Positions 10,920 to 21,184 of a DNA stretch of 64,000 bases are shown piece after piece. The translations under genes and the position numbers were made by a program. Below the pieces are notes generated by a model that saw only the letters and a program-made list of their open reading frames with translations, was not told the DNA's origin and did not search any database. Numbering within the stretch: position 1 is the first letter of the stretch; each line of letters opens with the position of its first letter. The stretch is from Vandiemenella viatica (lineage: Eukaryota > Arthropoda > Insecta > Orthoptera > Morabidae). The stretch lies in contig CM061920.1 in assembly GCA_031002005.1 (NCBI GenBank), positions 114,318,095 to 114,382,094 on the forward strand, given 5' to 3'.

Positions 10920-12790
10920 TATAAAATAAATTTTGTTCATAAAATACCAAAATTTGCTTAAAGAGTGTTGAGCTAGCATTGATTCAAGTGCAAAGCATAT
11001 TTAAAACCATTTCATTATAAATTTAAAGGGTTATGTTAAAGGAAATAGTGATATTCAATCATAGCAATTTGTAAACATTGATAATATATAGGATTTCGTC
11101 TATTTTTGCATATAAAACATTGCATTCGTTTTCAAAAGTGTAGTAGGCCATACGAATTAAAATGAAATATGACACTTTATAGGTATAAAATTGTATAGAA
11201 GAGGTAACTAGTTTTGAAATTAAGCCACGTACATGTTACGAACATCGAAAGTAAATAGTTAAATAATTCCTGATCTCTCAGTTTTCTAACTACAGCTAAA
11301 GGTTTATAGCTTAAAAGATGAGTTGGATTTGGTAGCACATTATGTGAAAATTTGAAACTGATAGCTAAAAGCTAATCATTGTTTCGAAAGAATAAAGGAT
11401 TTGTGTTTAGAAAGAATAGACTAAATACAGACGGGGGAGTGAAATTAAAAGGAAGTGGAATTTTTTCAAAACACAATGCACTAGTTTTTATGGAAATCCA
11501 TGAAATATTTCGGCCAGAATAGAAAAAAGTAAAATTAACAAGAAGCGCAATTAAATGGTGGCTTCAAATTTTTAAATTACGAAAACCAAGTATTGAAGGA
11601 AGATGTCAAAAATTGAAACTACATGAGATTAGTTAGCAACTACATAATTTCATATCTCACAGAAAATTTTATGTAGAATCTATTAAAATATATTTCATCT
11701 TTGTAACTTTAATACTTTCAGAGATAGTGATTTTTAAAATCTTACATCGTGAATTGTGCTAAGTTAGATAATTGTAAATAAGCCAGATGATAGACTAAAA
11801 AACAAGGGGAGATTAGCAGATCATTTTGAAACAAGTTTCAGCACTGTAGCACTAATCCTTTGAAAGGGAAAAAGATTCTAAAATTCACCACCTAAATAAT
11901 TTTTTTTACAGATGAACTATTAAAGATTTTTATAAGGATCAGTTGTGACATTTATATATTGGCCTAAGTCATAAAAATTCTGATAGATATGTAGAGAAAT
12001 AAGGCCTCATGAGAGAAAAAACCTGACTTCTGATGTCATCTGGACGTCCCCTATAAACAGGACCCTGAGAACAGCCATCAATCTTTAGAAAGTACTCGAG
12101 GTAGCAGGATGTTGCTCTCTACGGCAGGTTAGGTGCGAAATTGGTAGGATGAGCTAGCAGAAATAGGAACTGAAATGACGCCATCTTAGCATTCTCAAGA
12201 AGTGAGAGATTTTCGGGAGTTGGAAGCAGCTCATATCACTGTTCAAACCTGCAATCAATTTTTAATTTGGAAAAGAAGATCAGATGTCATTGTACTTAAT
12301 GTAATTTTTGAAGAATACAAGTGTTTTTAAATTTAACTGGAAGTCTACAGTGAACATTGTTTCAACTGAGGTTATCAGCTTGATGGTGACCCCAAAAATG
12401 AATTTAAAATCTATCCTTAGGCCACAAAAATGGTCACAGTTCATGATAAGCAGTTGCATACTAAACCCGTGTATCGTTTTGTTGTGACAAGCCTTTCATT
12501 TTGTAGTTTCACTAGTCTAACATTGGTGACTGGCTTACCTGAAATATCCTTAATTGAACTAACATTGCTTAAAATATTTTCTATGTTTTACCATCATGAA
12601 TGGATGATGACAGAGGTAATTCAAGATTTTTGAGGCACTGGCAGATGAAAAAGACATTAATAAATTGTTGAATTGTTTGTTACACACAACAATCTGCAAA
12701 TTTGTTAACTACAATTTTCAATGAGGAATTGTCTACTTTCGACATTTCTACATACTGTTTTCACTACATACAATTCTTATTCATTCTTAA
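10920..12790. other. Non-coding DNA between Helitron and amine-oxidase exon
   Basis: No coding domain was recognised on either strand. A slightly GC-richer patch at about 12020-12220 (GTCATCTGGACGTCCCC, TACGGCAGGTTAGGTGCG) differs from its surroundings and may be another repeat, but nothing in the window matches it. This stretch should hold intron sequence if the exon at 12826-12967 belongs to a working gene. Confidence 0.45.
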
Positions 12791-12825
12791 TTAACTATTA
12801 GTGTGATACACCTTCCAAAAACAAC

Positions 12826-12967
12826 CTGTTTATATGTGGTGACAAACTTAATTAGATGACCCACGGGTAAGTATTCCAACAATTTCTTGTGCTGAAAAGG
12901 TAGTGGTGGTATGAATGTAATTTTTTTCACCTCATTTGGTGGTACTGCCATTATTACATAATCACAT
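12826..12967 (-). CDS. Exon of a flavin-containing amine oxidase (MAO/PAO family)
   Basis: The translated exon reads CDYVIMAVPPNEV, FIPPLPFQHKKLLEYLPVGH and LIKFVTTYKQ. This matches the monoamine oxidase stretch with VI-A-PP, the F-P-LP spacing and the LP-G--IK---YYK block, which lies next to the substrate and FAD region of these flavoenzymes. They oxidise amines, releasing aldehyde and hydrogen peroxide, commonly at the outer mitochondrial membrane. The acceptor is a T-rich tract followed by CAG (12968-12970 on the complement). The donor is most likely CAG|GTTGTT at 12826/12825, giving 142 bases. The N-terminal FAD-binding (GxGxxG) and C-terminal exons were not found. A pseudogene fragment is possible, but this stretch has no stop or frameshift. 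Confidence 0.75.
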
Positions 12968-13186
12968 CTGAAAAAAAAAAAAAAACTGTTACATACCACA
13001 TTGTTTGTAATCACTAAATCATACAATGGAAAAGTAACACTGTAACAATTTTAAATTGTTTTAGTGGACTAAGGAATAATTTAGACACATACTCACTTCT
13101 GATGTAGGTGTTCCTGAGAATATTTTATTTACTGATTTTATTTTATTTTGTTTACTTATTAGTTTATTTTAACTTTAATAAAAATT

Positions 13187-13823
13187 TGTAGTGGCCGACA
13201 GGGTTTTTAGTAAAATATTAAGGCAGTTGTGATTTCACGCGATGTGAGCTACAAGCAGGTCAGTTGCAATAGTAAAAAGAAAAAAAACTCTGTCAGAGGA
13301 ATGTGGTGCCTCTCTACCATCAGGAGGAAGTGGGGGAATGACGAATGACGAACAAAACCCGAGTGCAGGGGCCAGAAGGAGGTTGGCCGGTGCAAGAATA
13401 TTGTATGGTATCTTTGAATCTTCTGAGCATCTTGGGACTTAATGGGTCCTAGGGTCAAGCGAAGTTGGAGACAGCCGGGCAGAGGGAGTTTATTGCAGCT
13501 TAATCATCTGAACGATGACTCCAGCAAAGCAGGTGGGAAATAACTAAGTTGGAAATGTAGAATGGGACTTGCATATTATGGCAGTTGAAAGAATAATTGG
13601 CTCTGATATTAGTAGCAATAGATAGTGGACTTAGTAATATAAAAGGGAACTTAAAGAATCATTTGGAGTACTAAAGATGACTATATTACCTTTGTAAATA
13701 AATGAGAATATTGTACATATCTTGCTGGAGTATCAATTGTGTATCACAATTTAATGTACTTTTTGGGAAGTGGCAGAGCGGGTGGGAAGGAAAAGGGGGG
13801 GGGGAATTTTGCTAGACCACCAC
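13187..13823 (+). repeat. 5' LTR
   Basis: It aligns along most of its length with 23823-24562: shared words include CTCTGTCAGAGGAAT, GAGTGCAGGGGCCAGAA, TCTTCTGAGCATCTTGGGAC and CCAGCAAAGCAGGTGGGAAA. It contains a TATAAAAG box (13638-13645) followed by AATAAA (13697-13702), the usual U3-R-U5 order. It is shorter than the 3' LTR because about 100 bases (around 23940-24045 of the other copy) are missing. The exact right edge is uncertain by a few bases (13822-13824). Confidence 0.85.
13638..13645 (+). promoter_or_regulatory. TATA box of the 5' LTR
   Basis: TATAAAAG is present at the same place in the 3' LTR (24362-24369). In each copy it lies about 50-60 bases before an AATAAA signal, as expected for an LTR that serves as promoter on the left and polyadenylation site on the right. 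Confidence 0.7.
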
Positions 13824-13953
13824 TGTAGCATTTTTCATGGTGTCATGGTGTGGCATTAGCCAACACAATAAAGTGTTGGGTGTGAGGGTAGAAAATACAC
13901 CAGTATATTGCAACTAATGAGATTAATTGAGAATAAGATAAGGAAGAATTTGT

Positions 13954-15159
13954 ATGGCAGAAAATACCCCTGGTGATAAAAGTGTTACAGAATTGGCGAA
14001 ACAGCTTGCTGCTGTTGCAGTATCAACGGAGTGGATTCAGCACAACAAGGCACAACACTGCAGAATCAGAATCAGTGTGCCGGCAACTCAGAAGAAACGA
14101 GTTAGTAAGTTAGCTTTGCAATCATTCCTAACAGTGCAGGGGGCAGTGATTCCACGAAAAGTTACTTTAAAAGAGAGAAATCAAAAGTGAGCTTGGCAGA
14201 AGCCTTAAAATCAATTCCTAATTCCTTTTGTTTAAAGGAAGCGAGTTGACAGGAGCATTGAAATTAATACACAATCTGAGTTTCACTGTGTTCCAAGCTC
14301 GTATCCCTGGATACGCCCATACTGTGTTCACTTCAGGTTTAGTAGATGGGAAGATTGTTGCAGTGTTAAGAGCACAAAGAATGGATTTACCGTTGATGGA
14401 AATTGTCGAGTTCGCGGTTTCAGAAGAAACAGTGATTTTGTCAGCTAAAGAGAAGCGGCAACACCAAGACAATGATCGCAAGCTGTATACAGAGTTAAAC
14501 AGAGGATGAAGTGAAGGTTCAAACTCTAGAAGGATGGCGGAAGGCTGTCAATTATGTGAAAGAAGTGAACACGACAGTGTGTAAAGACACCCGTCATAAG
14601 AGAAGTAGCACAAGAGGTGAGGGTGCACTGTCAGTTGTATAATCATGGTGGCCAAGAGGCGCAGCAATGCTGAAGCAATGTAAGCACGAGAGAGTTAACA
14701 GCTCAAACAAGTAAACAATCACGAAGAGGAGTGTAGAGTAGTGATTGTGAAATTGAAAGAGTGGAGAAAAGGGCCAGGAAGGCTAAGTTCTGTAAATGAG
14801 AATGAACATAAAGGAAACTGCAGAGGGGATGTAAATGTGAAGAATCGGGTGCCTTGTGGAGGATGTAATTTATTGAACCATATGGGCTCATGTCGAGCGT
14901 ACAGGGCGATGAAGTGTGAAAAATGTCAACGATGGGGACATCATCTGCAAGACTCCAATGCATGTTCATGGGTGGAGCAGATACGAGGAGAGCAGAGAAG
15001 GTCAGAAGAGTCAGAAAACTAGCTTGGCACGAAGCCGTGCTGTCGGGTGACGTCCAGAGATGGGAGTTGAAGAGGAGTGACTTCAGTAATAGGAATCGAA
15101 ATGACTACATTGAATTTGAGTGTGAGGAAAGCAAAACAGTTCAATTAAGCTGCTCTTGA
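13954..15159 (+). pseudogene. gag of the LTR element, frameshifted
   Basis: Gag forms the particle and packages the RNA. Three frames follow one another: 13954-14190 begins MAENTPGDKSVTELAKQ; 14228-14509 holds a compact domain with LTGALKLIHNLSF, TVFQARIPGYAH and DGKIVAVLRAQ; 14741-15022 is basic and contains two zinc-knuckle-like units, CGGCNLLNHMGSC and CEKCQRWGHH...C, which bind RNA in Gag proteins. Stops and frameshifts between them make it non-functional as it stands. The frame at 14923-15159 leads into the protease region. Confidence 0.75.
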
Positions 15160-15207
15160 ATACAGGGGCACAGGTTTCTCTTCACAAATCAGAGTATGTG
15201 AGACATG
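15110..15207 (+). pseudogene. Retroviral-type protease, N-terminal part
   Basis: From 15147 the frame reads KLLLNTGAQVSLHKSE. The aspartic protease active site is normally LLDTGA, and here the catalytic D is N (AAT, 15159-15161), so the enzyme could not cut even if intact. The domain is interrupted at about 15208 by LINE X3 and resumes at 19950. Confidence 0.8.
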
Positions 15208-15454
15208 CAAAATGAAGGCCTTTGACAGAGTGAGCCATAAAATGGTGCTAAATAACGTAAAATCTAGTGGGGCTAGTAAAACGGTGATTTGCTGGGTGGA
15301 AGAATTCCTAAAATGTAGAAAGCAAAAAGTTAGGGTAGGAATATCAAAAGAAGTAGAAGTGAACATGGGAGTCCCACAGGGTAATGTATTGGGACCATTG
15401 TTATTCATTACTCTAATGAATGATTGTGTTAATGGTTTACTGTCAGAAATAAAA
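15208..15454 (+). pseudogene. LINE family X inside the LTR element, left part (X3a)
   Basis: Frame 15212-15457 reads MKAFDRVSHKMVL, VICWVEEFLKCRKQKVRVG and VNMGVPQGNVLGPLLFITL, the RT palm blocks with the catalytic AFD intact. The insertion starts within the RT domain, so the copy is 5'-truncated. It breaks off just before the FADD box, where the foldback element sits, and continues at 19083. Confidence 0.9.
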
Positions 15455-16154
15455 TAATCGTTTAAAAAACATAAAAACCGCCTTCAAAAAATTTTAAAAT
15501 AACTTTATACCTTGCTTAGAAGAAAGTAAATCTAAACGGACAATATTTTACATTACTGTTATTGAAATTTTTTACATTAATTAGTTATTTTTGGAGTTGG
15601 TGCCAGCTGTCAGATCGCACAGATAGAATTACTGAACTTTATTTGGTGATCGAGGCGAACCGAGGGTACGAACAAAAATTCCAAATATTTTACAGGATGT
15701 CGTAAGGAAGATAGTTTTATTAAGGGAGATAGCTTAGGGAAACAAATTAACGGTATGTTACCTGTGGCTTGGCCTCATTGGTCATCCAGGCATATCTCTG
15801 GCGCTATAGTGTCAGTTGTTAGGCTGCATCATGCAGTAAACACTTTATAGTTAGTATAATGCCGGTGTATCATCTATATGTTTCAGTTTTGTTGAAAAAT
15901 GTTTCTAGAATTAATTGTAGGTAAGTAGTTACATGATTTTTTATGTATTATTGTTATTTATTATTGTTTTTATCTTTTTGTTTTTCTTGTTTTGGCTGGC
16001 ACCGACTCCAAAAATAACAAATTAATGTAAAAATTTCAATAACAGTAATGTAAAATATTGTCCATTTAGATTTACTTTCTTCTAAGCAAGGTATAAAGTT
16101 ATTTTAAAATTTTTTGAAGGCGGTTTTTATGTTTTTTAAACGATTATTTTATTT
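15447..16154. mobile_element. Foldback (long inverted-repeat) element
   Basis: Two arms of about 160 bases, 15447-15607 and 15995-16154, are inverted copies with only scattered differences. They start at AAATAAAATAATCG / CGATTATTTTATTT and end at GGTGCCAGC / GCTGGCACC. The spacer of about 387 bases is not coding. The arm carries AAAAACCGCCTTCAAAAAA, a close relative of the inverted right end of the larger insert at 19060-19082. RNA from it would form a long hairpin. Confidence 0.85.
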
Positions 16155-16221
16155 TTAAATTTTCTGTGGTATCATAGTTAATTTGTATCTAAATATGCCG
16201 CGGAAGTTCTAATTTTTCGAA

Positions 16222-16262
16222 CTTACTGGTAGCTCAGTGGTTAAAGCGAATGCTTTCAAAAA
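16222..16262 (+). repeat. tRNA/SINE head fragment
   Basis: ACTGGTAGCTCAGTGGTTA with the following AAGCG is a textbook tRNA A-box arm, like the head of SINE copy B2. The B-box and body are missing, so it is neither a tRNA gene nor a complete SINE. Confidence 0.5.
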
Positions 16263-16739
16263 AAAATCTATTTTTATATACCATAAAAGTTTCAGAAGGG
16301 GGTGAATTGGATGCTGTGTTAAGTAATGTCAGTTTACAATTTGTTCCAGACTGTGTTTCAATCTAATCAAAACATCTGTTAAATCTGCTGCTCTATAATC
16401 GAAACATGTAACATCTGGACATTAATATATACCACATATATAAATCTGTCTCTAGAATATATATGTTGGTTCCGGCATCACACGGAAAATATAGATATTT
16501 GATTGGTTTTCATAACGTAAAAGCTCGGCGTCCAAGTTGAAATCTGAAGTACATGTTGAGACATTAGGATACATACAACTAATAAATATTCTGCAATGAC
16601 TTAAAAATAGCGTAATTGATTTTGACGGTACTTAAAATTGCGGATTTTGAAAAGAACATTGGAAATTATAAACGATGGAGGTAAAGGAGAAGAGGGATTG
16701 GGCTTTTGTATACCAAATATAGACTGTCTTTTCTGATTG

Positions 16740-18920
16740 ATTTAAAGTATACGTTTGTAAATTTCTATTGATATCATATAAATTTTTTAGGTGTGTATAA
16801 AAAAATAATTAGGGGGTGTGGAGGTGAAGAGTAGTTTGGTTTTTGTTAAGGTAGTGTGGACAGCATTTTTCTCTTTGTTTTAAAGTATACATGTGCAAAG
16901 TTCCATCGAAACCAGATAAAAACTGTAGCTTTGTGTAAAGAACATTTACAAAAATTAAATGGGGTAAGGGAGTGAGTGGTTGGGTTTTGTAAACAGAATG
17001 TTTTTCTTTGTTCTTAAGTATACATTTGCAGTGTTCCATCGAAATCTGATAAAAACGGTAGGTTTCTATAAAGAACACTGGAAATTAGGAGGGGTGAGGA
17101 AGAAGGGAAGAGGGGTTGGGCTTCTGCAACCTAATTTAAACACAATTGTTATGTATTTTTTAAGGTATATGTGTGCAAATTTTCTTCAGAATCAGATAGA
17201 AACTGTGCTTTGTGTAGATTAAAGGGGTGGAAAGGGGGAGAGAGATTTAGCTTCTCTAAACCAAATGCAGACAGTATTTTTCTGTTTGTTTTGAAGTATA
17301 CATGTGCATACTTCCTTCAAAATCAGATAGAAACGGTAGCTTTATATAATGAACATTGACAGTAATTAAAGGGGTAGAAAGGGGAATAGGGTTTGTGTTT
17401 TTGTCAAAGTAATGTGAGTAGTATGTTTCTTTTTCTATTTGCTTTAAAGTATTGCGCAGATCCACCAAAATCGGATTAAAATGTGGGTTTTTACAAACAT
17501 TAAGGTATCTAAAAGAGGAGCTAGGGTAGCTTTTTTATTTTTTGGTCAGAAATCTTCTCCAATAAAAAATACATATATGTGCCAACTTTCATAAAGATCG
17601 GTCAAATGGTGTCAACTGTAGCTTTTCAAAAAGGAAATTGACAAAAGTCAAGGAGCGGAAATGGGGAATGGGGTTCAGTTTTTGCAAACCAAAAGCTGAC
17701 ATTATTTTTCTCTTTGTTTTACAGTAAAAGTTTGCTAAGTTCTATCTAAACTTTAAATGGTTTATTGGGGAGTGGGGGTGGTTTTTTAATTTTTTGGTCA
17801 GAAACCTTCCTCGTGAAAAATTACATATAAGCGCCAACTTTCATGGTAATAGGTCAAATGGTGGCGACTGCAGCTTTTTATATATAAAAAATAATTGACA
17901 AATTTTAAGGGGTTGGTAGGACGGAGAGGGGTTGAGCTATGGCAGACCAAATGTTGACAAGAATTTTCTGTTAGTTTGAATGTATACATTGGCAAAGTTC
18001 AATCAAAAATCAGATATGAAATATAGGTTTCTATAAAATTAAGGGGTGTAAAGGGGGAGATGGGGAGGCTTTTTTATTTTTTGGTCAGAAAGCTTCTCCA
18101 TGAAATATTACATGTATATGTCAACTGTAATGGAGATCAGTTAAATGATGTCGCCTATAGTTTTGTATAAAGAAGATTGGCAAAAATTATGGGGAGGATA
18201 GGGTGAAAGGGGTTCAGTTTTTTCAAACCAAATGTTGACAGCATTTTTCTCTTTATTTTTGACTATACATGTCCAAAGTTCCATTGAAATCGGATAAAAA
18301 ATGTGGGTTTATATAAAAATTAAGGGATGTATAGGGAGAGAGGGGTGTTTTTGTATTTTTTGGTCAGAAATTTTTTCCATGAAAAATTACATGTTTATGC
18401 CAACCTTAACAGAGATCAGTTAAATGGTGTCGACTTTAGCTTTGTATAAAGAACATAGGCAAAAATTAAGGGGTGGATAGGGTGAAAGGGGTTCAGTTTT
18501 TTCAAACCAAATGTTGACAGCTTTTTTCTCTTTATTTTTGACTATACATGTCCAAAGTTCCATTGAAATCGGATAAAAAATGTTGGTTTGTATAAAAATT
18601 AAGGGATGTAAAGGGAGAGAAGGGTGTTTTTTTTGGGGTGGGGGGTCAGAAATTTTTTCCATGAAAAATTACATGTATATGCCAACTTTAACGGAGATCA
18701 GTTAAATGGTGTCGACTTTAGCTTTGTATAAAGAACATTGGCAAAAATTAAGGGGTGGATAGGCGGAGAGGGGTTAGGTTTTTTCAAACCAAAAGTTGAC
18801 AGTATTTTTCTGTTTATTTTTTACTATAGATTTCCAAAGTTCCATCAAAATCGGATAAAAAGTGTGGGTTTGTATACAAGTTAAGGGGTGTAAAGGGGTA
18901 GAAGGGGTGGTTTCTCAATG
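16740..18920. repeat. Tandem array: ~140-bp monomers passing into ~280-bp dimers
   Basis: Six monomers start near 16742, 16882, 17016, 17161, 17292 and 17443. Each has TATACATGTGCAAAGTTCC-like and ATCGGATAAAAA-like words followed by a purine-rich GGGGTGGAAAGGGG passage. From 17544 the unit is a dimer that begins GGTCAGAAA (17544, 17796, 18083, 18362, 18644; spacing 252, 287, 279 and 282). Its first half has GCCAACTTT..GGAGATC and its second half the older monomer. The last two dimers are nearly identical, so the array grew most recently at its right end. Reading frames on it are accidental. Confidence 0.9.
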
Positions 18921-19082
18921 AAATTCATATGGGACCACTTTGGAGGTCTACTCTATCGACTATAAAAATTTCATTTAAATCGGTTCAAAATTGGTGAAGT
19001 TATCGCTGAACATACATCCAAAAAAAAAAAAAAAATTCAGACGAATTGAGAACCTCCTCCTTTTTTGAAGTCGGTTAAAAAT

Positions 19083-19945
19083 AGATTTTTTGCAGATGAC
19101 ATAATGTTGTATAAAAGGATCAAAACAACAGAAGACTGTAAACAGCTGCAGGGTGATCAAGATAGGATAACTAGCTGGGTGAATCAACATGGGATGAAGA
19201 TAAATGCAAAGAAGTGTCAGCTCATTAAGTACACAGATAAAAAGCTAAAGGTTGATTACAATTATAATGTGGGGAAGGAGCTACTTATTACAGACTTGAG
19301 ATGTAAATACCTTGGCATTACGTTTGATAGCAAACTTAACTGGGCAAGACACATTGGACAGGTGGTAGGGAAACGGTGATGAGGGGATGCACTAGAGAAG
19401 TAAAATAATTGGGGTACAAAATTTTTGTCAGACCACTGCTGGAATATGGTGGTGTAGTTTGGGATCCACATTTTGCCTGTCCAAAACAGGAGTTGGAGGG
19501 GGTGCAGAGGAGGGCTGCCAGGTTAGACTCTGGAAATTACCACATAACACAATCGGTAACGAATATGATAAAGGAGCTGGAGTGGGATTCATTGGAGGAT
19601 AGAAGGAGGGTGAAGAGTGTCATGGGACTGTACAAAGCCTATACAGGTGATGAAGCATGGAAAGATATTGGTGAGAAAATTAAGGTAGGTGCTTGGAAGG
19701 GTAAGGTTGACCATGAGTACAAACTGGCACTTGATCTCAGACATAAGCGTGTGGGAAAATCTTCTTTCATAGGAATGGTAGTGAGGGACTGGAATAAATT
19801 GCCACGAGAAGTGATGAATAACTTACCGGAAATACTGAAAGAATTTAAAGTAAAAATTAGTAGAGGGCAAAAGTAGGTTTGAAGGGGAAATGGAGGGGGT
19901 GTAGGGTGATTGCCATTGCAATTTTATCAATTGTTATTATTATTA
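19083..19945 (+). pseudogene. LINE family X inside the LTR element, right part (X3b)
   Basis: This is the best-kept X copy. It resumes at FFADDIMLYKR (the intact FADD catalytic box), then VNQHGMKINAKKCQ, CKYLGITFDSKLNWARHIGQ; then in frame 19409-19876 MGYKIFVRPLLEYGGVVWDP, QRRAARL, MIKELEWDSLEDRRR, LRHKRVGKSS, VVRDWNKLPREV and the end ISRGQK. A frameshift near 19375 separates the two frames. The trailer GGGTGATTGCCATTGCAATT follows. The protein would be the ORF2 polymerase of a CR1/L2-like LINE. Confidence 0.9.
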
Positions 19946-19949
19946 AAAG

Positions 19950-20209
19950 AGGTGACAAATGGTGTGCAGATTAAGGGGATCACAGGCAAACCCTTATTCA
20001 CTGAAGGAGCGATAATGGTTACTCTGAAGGAAGGCAGGGAACTAAAAATGTGCCATAAGATGTAAATTGTTCCTGCAGGAGTAGACACGCTTTACGACAG
20101 AATAATGGGATTAGATTGGCGGAAGGAATGGAAAGCCATAATAGATTACGGAAAACAGAGTGTGAGGATACAAGGAAACTCCATTAAGATAAAGAGTGAG
20201 CAGAAGTAG
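19950..20209 (+). pseudogene. Retroviral-type protease, C-terminal part
   Basis: The frame reads IKGITGKPL, VTLKEGREL, then GVDTLYDRIMGLDWRKEW and AIIDYGKQSVRIQG. The GLDW and AIIDY blocks are the hydrophobic C-terminal part of Ty3/gypsy proteases. A stop (TAA near 20063) interrupts it. Together with 15110-15207 it forms one domain split by the nested LINE. Confidence 0.8.
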
Positions 20210-21180
20210 ACAGGAAGCCATGGAGAAGAATGCCTTGCAAGAAAAGATGCGATTCATTCATGTGGGGGCAAGAGAAGAAAAAATATTAAAGGTGGAGATC
20301 GAAGGGATACAAGGAGTTTCAGAAGCTGTATTACCGAAGCATGAAATGGCAGCAGGAGTATTAGTCCCAGAGGCACTTGTAAGTGCACAGCAGGGCAAAT
20401 GTGTTTTGACAGTATTAAATGTCACAGAAGAGGAGGTCACATTGACTTATCTGAAAGTTAAGGCAGAGAAATATATTGAGCAGAAGGAAAAAGGAAAGTG
20501 CAAGTCATCACAGAGAAGCAGAATGTGCAGACGCGAGAGAGAATTAAAAGAATTTAGCGGAACGTGAGAGGCAAGCAGCGAAGGGCTTATGTACAATGTA
20601 TCAAGATGTCTTCCATTGGGAAGTATATAAGTACAAGCATAAAGCAGTGGGACAGGGAATGCAACAAAGGCTGAAGATGTAAGGAAATGATAGGATATGA
20701 AACGGGATAAAATACTCAAAAAGGGTTTGAGTAATCTTCAGAATGACATAGGAGAGTCGTCAAAGACAGAAATAATAAAAGAAGAAACCAGTGGCAAGGG
20801 GAATCCGTCATTTTTAATAAAGCCATTTAATAAGGAGATTAAAGGTCTAGTTCAGAAAGAAATAATTCCCAACGTTTAAACCAAGCACAGTTCACCAGGG
20901 TTAAGGACGCAATTGAAGAAAGAAAATAAATAGTATGAGGAATCAGAACCAAATGGAAAAAGCCAATGAGAAGTATTACAAGGGGAGAAAAGGAGGATTA
21001 GAAGTAAGAAGATGAGAAATTGCGAGAGTGTCAATTAAATACTGAAGCACCATTGTTGGGGAAAACGGATGCAGTATCATGCATTGAACAGACACGCAAA
21101 TTTCAATGCGCTTGCTTGACAGGCATCTGTTGCATCATGGTTGGCCTAGGGCAGGCCACTGACACGGGCTTTCCTTCATC
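20210..21180 (+). pseudogene. Remainder of pol: RT edge only, main part deleted
   Basis: Frame 20196-20567 (MSRSRQEAMEKN, then VSEAVLPKHEMAAGVLVPEA) fits the linker between protease and RT. Frame 20697-20879 ends FNKEIKGLVQKEIIPNV, like the start of an RT (a 'primary contact' helix followed by II-PS), but no RT core, YxDD box, RNase H or integrase follows. About 3 kb would be expected there, so a large deletion is inferred near 20880-21000. Confidence 0.6.
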
Positions 21181-21184
21181 TTAG

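Larger units (their letters stand above)
15455..19082. mobile_element. Non-autonomous DNA element with related ends, containing foldback and tandem array
   Basis: The LINE X frame stops at about 15454 and resumes at 19083, so everything between is a later insert. Its left edge has AAAAACCGCCTTCAAAAAA (15472-15490) and its right edge TTTTTTGAAGTCGGTTAAAA (19061-19080), which are degenerate inverted copies. The right end, with the GAACCTCCTCC word and AACCGACTTC on the complement, is a repeat terminus seen widely in arthropod genomes. There is no transposase. An alternative is two adjacent insertions, a foldback and a separate array element. Confidence 0.65.

Noticed and set aside
16809..18662. 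Several 60-90-codon frames on both strands
   Set aside because: They lie in the tandem array and repeat with its period; no domain is seen.
16740..18920. CRISPR array
   Set aside because: Units are ~140 or ~280 bp and homologous throughout, with no short constant repeats and unique spacers, and the DNA is eukaryotic.
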